DNA of 64,000 bases. Source: Kitasatospora sp. Root107. GTDB lineage: Bacteria > Actinomycetota > Actinomycetes > Streptomycetales > Streptomycetaceae. Positions 26,589 through 34,660 of this stretch are shown here, piece by piece. The stretch is from NCBI RefSeq assembly GCF_001424875.1, contig NZ_LMCT01000034.1, positions 112,315-176,314 on the forward strand. Reading direction: 5' to 3'. Within the stretch, counting starts at the first letter, position 1. Each line of letters opens with the position of its first letter. Under the pieces are notes generated by a model. It saw only the letters and a program-made list of their open reading frames with translations. It searched no databases and had not been told where the DNA came from. A program made the position numbers and the translations under genes.

Positions 26589-26858
26589 TCAGTGGCCCGC
26601 GGTCGGCGCGGCCTGGATCCGGGCGGCCACGGCCGCACCGAACTCACCGACCGTCATGGTGCCGAGCAGTTCGGCCTCGTCGTCGTCGAACCTGACGCCG
26701 AACTCCTCCTCGACCCGGACGCCCAGCTCGGCGAGGGAGAGCGACTCCAGGTCGGCGCCGGCCGGACCGAGCAGCGTGTCGTCGTCGACGTCGGTGGTGT
26801 CGTAGTTCATCGCGCTCAGCGAGGCGAGCACGAATGCGCGGATCTCCTCAGTGGACAT
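26589..26858 (-). CDS. Acyl carrier protein (ACP-3)
   Basis: 89 residues. The attachment motif is AGADLESLSLAEL, with Glu in place of the usual Asp before Ser; the acidic helix EEEFGVRFDDDEAEL follows. ATG 26858 is preferred (GGAAG 9 bases upstream) over the in-frame upstream ATG at 26873. It stands between the AMP ligase and ACP-2, suggesting that ligase 2 loads one of these two carriers. Confidence 0.85.
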   Translation of the reverse strand: MSTEEIRAFVLASLSAMNYDTTDVDDDTLLGPAGADLESLSLAELGVRVEEEFGVRFDDDEAELLGTMTVGEFGAAVAARIQAAPTAGH

Positions 26859-26901
26859 CGCTGGTACTTCCATTCCGGTTGGTCTGTTCCTGGATGGTGG
26901 G

Positions 26902-28335
26902 TTACAACTGACCGGCATCGCGCAGGGCGGTCCGGTCGCGGACCAACTTCTCGGTGGCGGTGCGCGGTAGTCGGTCGACGAGGTGGATCAGGCGGGGCCG
27001 TTTGTAGGCCGCCAGCCGTTCGGTGAGCTGCGCCTCGATCCGTGCCGTGGTGCCGCCGGCCTCGCGCAGTACGACGTACGCCTCGATCGAGGTCCCGAAG
27101 ACGACGACTGCGGCGTCGACCTCCGGCAGCGCGGCCAGGGTGTGCTCGACCTCGGTGAGGTCGACCTTGAGACCGCCGATCGACACCTGCGAGTCCAGCC
27201 GGCCCAGCACCCGGACCCGCCCGCTGCCGGGGTCGACCTCGCCGCCGTCCCTGGTGTGCAGCCAGCCGTCGTCCCAGCGGGCCGGGCCGGTGGCGCCGGT
27301 CGGGCCGTGGTCGAGGTAGGGCGACTGCCCGGTGGCGATCAGCAGTTCACCGTCGACCGCGCGCAGGGTGAGGCCGGGCGCCGGGGTCAGTTCGGGCCGG
27401 TGCGTGCCGAACAGGTCGGTGGCGATGACGCCGACCTCGGTCATCCCGTACATGCTGCCGAGGCGGATGCCGTAGCGGTCCACGAAGGCGTCGTGCACCT
27501 GGGCCCGGACCAGCTCCCCGCCCGTGGTCATGCCGGTGAGCTGGGGCAGCCGGGGTGGTTCGGCCACCCAGCTGAGCAGTTCGAGGTGGAACGGCACGCC
27601 GAGCAACGTGGTCGGTTCGGGACCGGCCGCGACGGTGGCGAGGATGCCGTCGGCGGTCAGCCGGCGCGGGATCGCGAGCCGTACCCCGGCGTGCAGGCAG
27701 TGCAGCAGCCCGCCGACGAGTCCCAGCACGTGCACCATCGAGGCGAGTGAGACGATCCGCTGGCCGGCCCTCGGCACTCCGCCGATCCGGGCGTACCGGT
27801 CGAGTTCGGCGACCAGGTCGGCTGCGGTACGGCCGATGATCTTCGACGGGCCGGTCGAACCGGAGCTGAGCTGCACGACCGCGTGCGAGGTCCGGGCCGG
27901 ACGGCCCGGGCGGGTGGTGACGATCTCCCGCTGCTCGTAGAAGCCGTGGGCCGGGCCGGTGCCGACCGGCTGTGCGGCGGCCACCACCACCTGGGGTTCC
28001 AGCCGGGCGAGGGCCCGGTCGGTCTCGAAGGGGGTGAGCCGGTGGTCGAGCAGTGCGGCCTGGGCCCCGATCCGCCAGGCCGCCAGCAGGTTGGCGACCA
28101 GCGCGAGCGACGGGGCCAGGCACAGGGCGACCGAGCCGCCCCGGACCAGGCCTGCCGAGGACAGCGCGGTCTGGCGGGTCCGCACGAGCCGGCGGAGTCC
28201 GTCCCTGCTGACCGGTTCGTCGAGGAAGAGGCAGGGCTCGGCGCCGGTGCCGCGCAGGAGGACCTCGTCGACCCAGGAGGGGTCGAGTGGGAGCGCTCCC
28301 ACGTTGCTCGGTGGAGTTGCGGCAGCAACTTTCAT
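26902..28335 (-). CDS. Adenylate-forming acyl ligase (ANL superfamily) 2
   Basis: 477 residues, first gene of the long operon. It has VQLSSGSTGPSKIIG (P-loop), YGMTEVG, the hinge GRLDSQVSIGGLKVDLTEVE, and a C-terminal catalytic Lys in LPRTATEKLVRDR. It is compact, like benzoate/acyl ligases of polyene and aryl-acid pathways. It would activate an aryl or fatty acid and load CoA or the ACPs directly downstream. It is distinct from ligase 1, so the pathway seems to activate two different acids. Confidence 0.87.
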   Translation of the reverse strand: MKVAAATPPSNVGALPLDPSWVDEVLLRGTGAEPCLFLDEPVSRDGLRRLVRTRQTALSSAGLVRGGSVALCLAPSLALVANLLAAWRIGAQAALLDHRLTPFETDRALARLEPQVVVAAAQPVGTGPAHGFYEQREIVTTRPGRPARTSHAVVQLSSGSTGPSKIIGRTAADLVAELDRYARIGGVPRAGQRIVSLASMVHVLGLVGGLLHCLHAGVRLAIPRRLTADGILATVAAGPEPTTLLGVPFHLELLSWVAEPPRLPQLTGMTTGGELVRAQVHDAFVDRYGIRLGSMYGMTEVGVIATDLFGTHRPELTPAPGLTLRAVDGELLIATGQSPYLDHGPTGATGPARWDDGWLHTRDGGEVDPGSGRVRVLGRLDSQVSIGGLKVDLTEVEHTLAALPEVDAAVVVFGTSIEAYVVLREAGGTTARIEAQLTERLAAYKRPRLIHLVDRLPRTATEKLVRDRTALRDAGQL

Positions 28336-28799
28336 GGAGGACCAGAACCTCTTCCCGGGTCATGTCAGAGAAGCTGACGAAATTCCCACGCCGAACTTTC
28401 AACCGTGAATTGCCCGGTGTCAAGCCCTGTGGCTTCGGATGGCATTTTCGCGCCTTGTCGGGGGTGACATCCGTCCGGACAGAGCGATTTGTTTGGTGCG
28501 TTGACGGGCGTACGCAGCCCGGCTAGTGTGACCGCCGGTTGGTCAACTTCCGTGGTTTGACAGGTTGTTGTCAGCCTCTGACTGATCGTCAGTCGCACTC
28601 GCTCCGCCCTGGCCCGGCGGTTCACACTTTTCGACGCCGCCGTGAAGGCAGTCTTCCTTTCGCATGCCCACGGACCGGGGGTCCGGCGGGCGCGGCCCGC
28701 AGTGGATCAGACCAATCCGGCTTTGTGGGTCTCATTTCCGACCCCTTTTCCGGCTGCCTTGTTGAACGCATTCATGCCAACTTTTCGAGGATCGGCCAA
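28336..28799. promoter_or_regulatory. Divergent promoter region of the biosynthetic cluster
   Basis: This 464-bp gap holds no convincing gene. Minus strand: TTGACA (28418-28423), 17 bases, then GAAAGT (28395-28400) is a possible promoter for the long operon, with the inverted repeat GTCAG-AGAAG-CTGAC (28364-28378) in its leader. Plus strand: TTGACA (28557-28562) with a weak -10 near 28581 could drive the methyltransferase arm. Two palindromes cover it: TGACA-N6-TGTCA (28558-28573) and GACTGA-TCG-TCAGTC (28580-28594). The repeated GTCAG half-site suggests one regulator, but none is encoded in the cluster. Confidence 0.5.
28578..28592. promoter_or_regulatory. CTGAC-N5-GTCAG palindrome in the divergent promoter
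   Basis: CTGAC-TGATC-GTCAG, nested in a slightly longer palindrome. It has the same arms and spacing as the site ahead of hmaS. Confidence 0.45.
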
Positions 28800-29684
28800 G
28801 TGGAACCAGCAATCGGCTCCGGCCTGAACACGGCCGTGGAGCGCTACTACGACATCACCCTCGACCTGTACGAGGACCTGTGGGGAGAGCACGTCCACCA
28901 CGGCTTCTGGGATCCGGGCGAAGTCCCCGGCCTCAACGGCGCGGACCGGCACGCGGCCACCGATCGGCTGGTCCGCGAACTGGTCTCCTACGCCGCCGTG
29001 CCCCCCGGGTCGCGGGTGCTCGATGTCGGCTGCGGCATCGGCGGTCCTGCGCTGCACCTCGCCGGGGCGCTGGGCTGCACCGTCGAAGGGGTCACCCTGA
29101 GCGCCCGGCAGGCCGCCCGTGCCAACGAGAAGGCGCAGGCCGCGGGCGTCGGTGAGCGGGCCCGTTTCCACCAGTTGGACGCGCTCGGCACCGGATACCC
29201 GGACGAGTCCTTCGGCGTGGTCTGGGCGTTGGAGAGCCTGATGCACATCGCGGACCGGGTGGCCTTCTTCGCCGAGGCGATCCGGCTGCTCGCTCCGGGC
29301 GGCACGCTCGCCGTCGCCACCTGGGCGGTCCGCGACGGCGAGCTGGACGAGGACGAACGCGAACTCGTCCGGCAGATCCTGGTGCACCAGGTGATGCCCG
29401 ACTTCTCCTCCCTGGAGGAGCACGAACGGCTGGCCCGCGCGGCCGGCTTCGCCGAGGTCGCCACGGTGGACTGGAGCGATGCGGTCGCCAACTCCTGGGA
29501 CCCGGGCTTCGCACAGATCCAGCAGTTCGAGCGCGGCCGGTCGGTGATGCGCGACCTGGCTCGCGAGCGCGGCGTGGACGTCCTCGGCTTCTTCCACGCG
29601 GGGCCGCTGATGAAGAAGGGCTTCGACACCGGCGTCATCACCTACGGCGCGCTGCGGGCGACGAAGCCCCGGCACGGGCGATGA
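28800..29684 (+). CDS. SAM-dependent methyltransferase
   Basis: 294 residues. The SAM-binding motif is LDVGCGIGGPALHL, followed by a tocopherol/sarcosine-methyltransferase-like body (GVTLSARQAARAN, then VWALESLMHI). The N-terminus VERYYDITLDLYEDLWGEHVH matches small-molecule methyltransferases. I start at GTG 28800: GAGGA lies 8 bases upstream and no better start precedes it, although the frame is open further upstream. It heads the plus-strand arm and overlaps the next gene (ATGA). The target (phenol O, amine N or carbon) cannot be read. Confidence 0.88.
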   Translation: MEPAIGSGLNTAVERYYDITLDLYEDLWGEHVHHGFWDPGEVPGLNGADRHAATDRLVRELVSYAAVPPGSRVLDVGCGIGGPALHLAGALGCTVEGVTLSARQAARANEKAQAAGVGERARFHQLDALGTGYPDESFGVVWALESLMHIADRVAFFAEAIRLLAPGGTLAVATWAVRDGELDEDERELVRQILVHQVMPDFSSLEEHERLARAAGFAEVATVDWSDAVANSWDPGFAQIQQFERGRSVMRDLARERGVDVLGFFHAGPLMKKGFDTGVITYGALRATKPRHGR

Positions 29685-29959
29685 GCACGGAGGGACTGGT
29701 CCGGCGGGTCGCCGAACTCCTGCGGGAGGTCGTCGGCGAGGACCGGGCCTGGCTGGACGCGGTCCGGCCAGACACCCTGGTGGACGGCGAACTGCTGCTG
29801 GAGAGCCATGAGTTGGCGGCCTGGAGTCTGGCACTGCGTCGCCACTACGGGGAGCGGGTGGACCTGGTCGAGTACGTGGCCGGGCTCGACATCGACCGGA
29901 TCATCGCCCTGACCGTCGGCGAGGTGGCCACCCACGTGGCCGCCGGGGCCGGTACCTGA
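29681..29959 (+). CDS. Acyl carrier protein-like protein (ACP-4)
   Basis: 92 residues, acidic and helical. The probable attachment serine is in ELLLESHELAAWSLAL, with ESH in place of DSL; helix III is ALTVGEVATHV. It overlaps the methyltransferase by four bases and the glycosyltransferase by one (TGATG), so all three are co-translated. That suggests tailoring of a carrier-bound intermediate. The motif is unusual enough that function needs phosphopantetheinylation data. Confidence 0.7.
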   Translation: MSTEGLVRRVAELLREVVGEDRAWLDAVRPDTLVDGELLLESHELAAWSLALRRHYGERVDLVEYVAGLDIDRIIALTVGEVATHVAAGAGT

Positions 29960-31137
29960 TGGGGCGTTACCTCTTCGTCTCGCTGCCGCTGACCGGCCAT
30001 GTGAACCCGCTCGCCGCCGTCTCCCGGGAGCTCGTCGCGCGCGGCCACGACGTGCTGTGGGCCGGCTCCGAGTCCTACCTGCGACCGCTGCTCGGCCCCG
30101 AGACCGCGATCGCCCCGATTCCGTTGCGTGCTCACCGTGGCCAGGCCGACCGGGGCATGGCCGCCGCCAAGTCGCGCTGGGACGGCTACATCGTCCCGCA
30201 CGCGAAGAGCACCCTGCCCGGCATCGAACGCGCGGTGGCCGCCTTCCGTCCCGACGTCCTGCTGGTGGACCAGCACGCGGTCGCCGGTGCGCTGGCCGCT
30301 CACCGGGCCGGGCTGCCGTGGGCCTCGATGGCGACGACCACCATGGAACTCACCCGCCCCTACCGGGCGTTGCCCAGGGTCGAGGCGTGGATCCAGCAGC
30401 GGATGGCGGCGATGTGGACCGCCGGGGGACTGGCCGGCGAGCCGCCGCACGACCTGCGCTTCTCACCGCACCTGCTGGTCGGCTTCACCGGCGAGGCCCT
30501 GACCGGCCCGCTGGAGTGGCCCGAGAACGCCGTCCTGGTCGGCCCCGCACTGGCCCCGAGGGCGCCGGACACCGACTTCCCCTGGCACTGGCTCGACCCC
30601 GCCCGGCGCCACGTCCTGGTCACCGTGGGCACCCTGTCGCTGGACCTCGCCCGGGAGTTCCACGCCCGGGTCGTCGAGGCGCTGCGCCCGCTCGGTGACA
30701 GCGTCCAGGCGATCGTGGTGGCGCCGGACGGCACCGTCCCCGATCCGCCGACGCACATCCTGGTCCGCCCCCGGGTCCCGGTGTTGGAACTGATGCCCCG
30801 GCTGGACGCGGTGGTCAGCCACGGCGGGTTGAACACCGTCTGCGAGGCGCTGGCCCACGGAGTGCCGCTGGTGGTCGCCCCGATCAAGGGGGACCAGCCC
30901 ATCAACGCCGCCCAGGTGGTGGCGGTCGGCGCCGGCCGCCGGGTCCGGTTCGCGAGTGTGCGTCCTGAACCGCTGCGCGCGGACCTGCTGGCCGTGCTCG
31001 ACGACCCGTCATACCGCGCGGCGGCGCGGCGGGTGGGGGAGTCCTTCGCCGCCGCCGGGGGCGCACCGGCTGCGGCCGACCACCTGGAGACCCTGCTCAC
31101 GGGGCTCACCGAACGAATGGGAGGTGCACAGACTTGA
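29959..31137 (+). CDS. GT1 (UGT/macrolide-type) glycosyltransferase
   Basis: 392 residues of the GT-B fold. The N-terminal acceptor domain opens with FVSLPLTGHVNPLAAVSREL. The C-terminal donor-binding signature is SHGGLNTVCEALAHGVPLVV followed by KGDQPINAAQVVA. It transfers a nucleotide-activated sugar to a small hydrophobic acceptor. The UDP-glucuronate decarboxylase at the end of the same arm points to UDP-xylose as donor, which is an inference. Confidence 0.92.
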   Translation: MGRYLFVSLPLTGHVNPLAAVSRELVARGHDVLWAGSESYLRPLLGPETAIAPIPLRAHRGQADRGMAAAKSRWDGYIVPHAKSTLPGIERAVAAFRPDVLLVDQHAVAGALAAHRAGLPWASMATTTMELTRPYRALPRVEAWIQQRMAAMWTAGGLAGEPPHDLRFSPHLLVGFTGEALTGPLEWPENAVLVGPALAPRAPDTDFPWHWLDPARRHVLVTVGTLSLDLAREFHARVVEALRPLGDSVQAIVVAPDGTVPDPPTHILVRPRVPVLELMPRLDAVVSHGGLNTVCEALAHGVPLVVAPIKGDQPINAAQVVAVGAGRRVRFASVRPEPLRADLLAVLDDPSYRAAARRVGESFAAAGGAPAAADHLETLLTGLTERMGGAQT

Positions 31138-31898
31138 AGACGCTCCGCGACACCTGGCTGGTGTTCCAGCGGCACCTGCTGCTGATGGCGAGGTCTCCGC
31201 TCTCGATCGTCCTGGGCGTGGCCCAACCGGTCGTCTACCTGGCCCTGTTCGCGCCGCTGCTGAAACCCGCACTGGCGTCGATGGGCGCGGGCTCGATGAC
31301 CGACGCCTACCGGATCTACGTGCCCGGCATGCTGGTCGCGCTGGCGCTCGGCGGGGGCCTCTACGTCGGCTTCGGCCTGCTCGCCGAGCTGAGTTCGGGC
31401 GTCATCGAGCGGGCCAGGGTCACCCCCGTCAGCCGCGTGGCGCTGCTGCTGGGCCGGGCCCTGCGGGACGTGGTCACGCTGGTGATCCAGGCGGGCATCA
31501 TCATCGTGCTGTCGATGCCGCTCGGACTCTTCGTCCGGATCCCGGACCTGCTGCTCGCCTACGTGCTGCTGGCGCTGATCACCCTGGGCAGTGCCTCGAT
31601 CTCGTACGGCATCGCCCTCAAGGTGAGCGACCCCACCGTGCTCGGCCAGCTGGTCAACAACCTGGCGCAGCCGCTGATGCTGCTGTCGGGCACGCTGCTG
31701 CCGCTCGCGCTGGCTCCGCTCTGGCTGCAACGGGCCGCCGACTGGAACCCGTTCAGCTGGGCCGTCGTCGGCATGCGCGAGCTGTTCGCCGGCCATACGG
31801 GCGATCCGGCGGTCTGGCAGAGCATCACGCTGATGGCCGCCGTGGCGCTGCTGGCGCTGACCTGGTCGGCCCGGCTGTTCGCCCGCTCCGTCCGTTGA
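31134..31898 (+). CDS. ABC-2 exporter permease (DrrB-like)
   Basis: 254 residues with six predicted membrane segments (LVYLALFAPLL-type first helix after a short cytoplasmic start). It begins with TTG overlapping the glycosyltransferase stop (TTGA), and GGGAGG lies 9 bases upstream. DrrB-type permeases export antibiotics and lipids with a DrrA-type ATPase, which follows. This marks the cluster product as probably exported, and possibly is a self-resistance function. Confidence 0.9.
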   Translation: MKTLRDTWLVFQRHLLLMARSPLSIVLGVAQPVVYLALFAPLLKPALASMGAGSMTDAYRIYVPGMLVALALGGGLYVGFGLLAELSSGVIERARVTPVSRVALLLGRALRDVVTLVIQAGIIIVLSMPLGLFVRIPDLLLAYVLLALITLGSASISYGIALKVSDPTVLGQLVNNLAQPLMLLSGTLLPLALAPLWLQRAADWNPFSWAVVGMRELFAGHTGDPAVWQSITLMAAVALLALTWSARLFARSVR

Positions 31899-31930
31899 CG
31901 CCCGTAACCCTCCCTATGACAAGGACCCCG

Positions 31931-32893
31931 ATGATCGAGACCAGGGGACTGCGGAAGTCCTTCCAGACCGGGCGCCGCCGGAAGACCGCCACCGTGGACG
32001 CGGTGGCGGGCCTGGACCTCACCGTGGCCAAGGGTGAGATCTTCGGGTTCCTCGGCCCCAACGGCGCGGGCAAGACGACCACGCTGCGGATGCTCGCCAC
32101 CCTGGTCAGGCCGGACGGCGGCGAGGCCGTCATCGCCGGCGCCGACCTGCGCACCCAGCAGGCCGAGGTCCGCCGGAACATCGGCTACATCGCCCAGGAC
32201 GGCGGTACCGCCGACGATGTGACGGCCCGTGAGGAACTGGTGATGCAGGCCCGGATGCACGGTATCGGCAAGGCCGAGGCGCAGAGCCGGGCGGTCGCCG
32301 CCCTCGACGCCTTCGACCTCACCGAGTACGCCGACCGTAACTGCCGCACCTACTCCGGCGGCCAGCGCCGCCGGGTGGACATCGCCCTCGGGGTGATCCA
32401 CCGGCCCAAGGTGCTCTTCCTCGACGAGCCCACCTCGGGCCTCGACCCGCAGAGCCGTTCGCACCTGTGGGACGAGATCCGCAGGCTGCGCAGCGAGGGC
32501 ATGACCGTCTTCCTGACCACGCACTACCTGGACGAGGCGGATGCGCTCTGCGACCGGATCGCCATCATCGACGGCGGCGGCACCGTCGCCGAGGGAACGC
32601 CGGCTGCGCTCAAGCGCTCGATCGCGGGCGAGGTGGTCACCGTCGGCGTGACCGACGCCGAGGTCGCGGCGAAGGCGTCCGAGGTCCTGGCCGGGCAGGA
32701 GTGCGTGCGCTCGGCCGAGTTGCGCGAGGACGGCGGACTGCGCCTGTCGGTGGACGTCGGCGAGACGGCGATGCCGCAGATCATGCGGGCCCTGGCCGAC
32801 GCCGGGATCGAGTTGGCCACCATCGAGCTGCACCGTCCGACCCTGGACGACGTGTTCCTCGCCAAGACCGGCCGCTCGCTGCGGGAGTCCTGA
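31931..32893 (+). CDS. ABC exporter ATP-binding protein (DrrA-like)
   Basis: 320 residues. It has Walker A GPNGAGKTTT, signature YSGGQRRRVDIALGV, Walker B VLFLDEPTSGLD, and the C-terminal domain ending HRPTLDDVFLAKTGRSL that is typical of daunorubicin-resistance ATPases. ATG 31931 is chosen since AAGGA is 5 bases upstream; the in-frame ATG at 31916 lacks a ribosome site. It works with the permease just upstream. Confidence 0.93.
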   Translation: MIETRGLRKSFQTGRRRKTATVDAVAGLDLTVAKGEIFGFLGPNGAGKTTTLRMLATLVRPDGGEAVIAGADLRTQQAEVRRNIGYIAQDGGTADDVTAREELVMQARMHGIGKAEAQSRAVAALDAFDLTEYADRNCRTYSGGQRRRVDIALGVIHRPKVLFLDEPTSGLDPQSRSHLWDEIRRLRSEGMTVFLTTHYLDEADALCDRIAIIDGGGTVAEGTPAALKRSIAGEVVTVGVTDAEVAAKASEVLAGQECVRSAELREDGGLRLSVDVGETAMPQIMRALADAGIELATIELHRPTLDDVFLAKTGRSLRES

Positions 32894-32928
32894 CCATGAC
32901 GCGCGGTACGACGGATGAGGAGAACCCG

Positions 32929-33885
32929 ATGGACCGGACAGTACGCCGAGCGGTGGTCACCGGGGGCGCGGGCTTCGTCGGCTCGCACCTGTGCGACCGG
33001 CTGCGGGACGAGGGCACCTCGGTGGTCTGCGTCGACAACCTGCTGACCGGCTCGGTCGACAACCTGGCCGCCCGTGCCGACGACCCGGGGTTCGCCCTGG
33101 ACCGCAGCGACGTCTCCGAGGAGTTCGACGTCGAGGGGCCGGTCGACCTGGTACTCCACCTCGCCTCACCGGCCTCGCCGCACGACTACGCCAGGCACCC
33201 GATCGAGACGCTCAGGGCAGGTGCCCACGGCACCCTGAACGCCCTGGAACTGGCGCGCAGGAAAGGCGCCCGCTTCCTGCTGGCCTCCACCTCGGAGGTC
33301 TACGGCGACCCGCTGGTCCACCCCCAGAGCGAGTCCTACTGGGGCAACGTCAACCCGGTCGGTCCGCGCAGCCAGTACGACGAGGCCAAGCGCTACGCGG
33401 AGGCGCTGACCACGGCCTACCGCACCACCCACGGCGTGGACACGGTGATCGTCCGGCTCTTCAACACCTACGGTCCGCGGATGCGGCCCACCGACGGGCG
33501 GGCGGTGCCGACCTTCATCACCCAGGCACTGGCCGGACTGCCGCTCACGGTGGCCGGCGACGGTACGCAGACCAGGTCGATCTGCTACGTCGACGACACC
33601 GTGAGCGGCATCCTCGCCGCGGCCGCCGGCGGGCACCACGGGCCGATCAACATCGGCAACCCGGTCGAGCTCAGCGTCCTGGAACTGGCGCACCACATCC
33701 GGGAGTTGTGCCGCTCCTCCTCGCCGGTCGAGTTCGTCGAGCGGCCCGGCGACGACCCCACCCTGCGCCGACCGGACATCGCACTGGCCCGTTCGGCACT
33801 CGGCTGGCAGCCGGTCGTCGACTCCGACAAGGGCCTGGCGATGACGATCGACTGGTTCTCCCGCCTCGCCCCCACCGGTCGCTGA
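32929..33885 (+). CDS. UDP-glucuronic acid decarboxylase / NAD-dependent epimerase family (UDP-xylose synthase-like)
   Basis: 318 residues of the short-chain dehydrogenase fold. The NAD-binding motif TGGAGFVGSHL, catalytic YDEAK (YxxxK) and the stretches STSEVYGDPLVHPQ and YWGNVNPVGPRSQYDE match UDP-xylose synthases. The enzyme would decarboxylate UDP-glucuronate to UDP-xylose for the cluster glycosyltransferase. ATG 32929 is favoured by GAGGAG 7 bases upstream; ATG 32896 is an alternative. It is the last gene of the plus arm. A related 4-keto-pentose or epimerised sugar is possible. Confidence 0.88.
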   Translation: MDRTVRRAVVTGGAGFVGSHLCDRLRDEGTSVVCVDNLLTGSVDNLAARADDPGFALDRSDVSEEFDVEGPVDLVLHLASPASPHDYARHPIETLRAGAHGTLNALELARRKGARFLLASTSEVYGDPLVHPQSESYWGNVNPVGPRSQYDEAKRYAEALTTAYRTTHGVDTVIVRLFNTYGPRMRPTDGRAVPTFITQALAGLPLTVAGDGTQTRSICYVDDTVSGILAAAAGGHHGPINIGNPVELSVLELAHHIRELCRSSSPVEFVERPGDDPTLRRPDIALARSALGWQPVVDSDKGLAMTIDWFSRLAPTGR

Positions 33886-34020
33886 CCGCCCTGGCCTCCA
33901 GCGACGGGCCCTGATCAGCCGGCGGCCGTCGATGCCGTGCGCGCAGAACCCGGGCGCCGGACACGAAGGTGCCCGCCTCCTCGGCCAGGTGCTCCGGATT
34001 CCTTCCCCGCCTGCGGCAAG

Positions 34021-34599
34021 ATGCCGAGGGTGTACGACAACTTTGTGCCGGACGAGGCCGGGCTGAGGGCAGCGCATGCTGCTCTTGAGCTGGAGGTTCC
34101 GGTGGAGATCGAGCATCAGGACCAGGGCAGGCGGCTGGCCGCCCTCTCCGCACACCTCCAGCGCGCCATGACCCGGGCCACCTACAACCTGGTCGACTGC
34201 TACGGGCCGGACGCTGCCGCGGCCGCCCGCCGCGCAAGTGCCGTGATGCCGCTGGGATGGCCGGTCGAGGAGGACCAGTGGCAGGCCGCCCGGATCGAAC
34301 TCACCTTCACCAAGAGCCGGTTCACCCGCCTCATCGACACCGGGCCGGCCCCGGACGCCCCCGATGGCTCCCTGCCGTGGACCGACGAGCGCGAGGGCCA
34401 CGTGGTGATGGAGGCTCACGCGGCCGGCGCCGAGGCAGCCCTCGACCTCGCCACCGATCTGATCGATCTCCGGCTCAACCCCGGCAACTCCCACCTCGTC
34501 AGGGCGGCCTTGCACACGATGGCGGAACACCTGGACACCCTGGCCGGCATCCGTCGCGTCCTGCTCGAACACCACGACGGAAACCCGACGACGCCGTAA
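34021..34599 (+). CDS. Hypothetical protein, helical
   Basis: 192 residues from ATG 34021, with no family I recognise. It is largely alpha-helical, with no signal peptide or membrane segment (LRAAHAALELEVPVEIEHQD, then LTFTKSRFTRLID). Start choice is weak: there is no clear ribosome site, an in-frame GTG follows at 34030, and the frame is open back to 33937. It lies between the biosynthetic cluster and a convergent cellulase gene and probably marks the cluster edge. Confidence 0.55.
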   Translation: MPRVYDNFVPDEAGLRAAHAALELEVPVEIEHQDQGRRLAALSAHLQRAMTRATYNLVDCYGPDAAAAARRASAVMPLGWPVEEDQWQAARIELTFTKSRFTRLIDTGPAPDAPDGSLPWTDEREGHVVMEAHAAGAEAALDLATDLIDLRLNPGNSHLVRAALHTMAEHLDTLAGIRRVLLEHHDGNPTTP

Positions 34600-34621
34600 T
34601 CGCCCGAGGCCCTGTGCCGAT

Positions 34622-34653
34622 GTACCGACGTGCCCTCCGGGGCACGTCGGTAC
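34622..34653. terminator. Bidirectional terminator hairpin
   Basis: A 13-bp perfect stem (GTACCGACGTGCC/GGCACGTCGGTAC) with a 6-base loop sits between the convergent stops at 34599 and 34661. Confidence 0.88.
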
Positions 34654-34660
34654 GCCGTGA

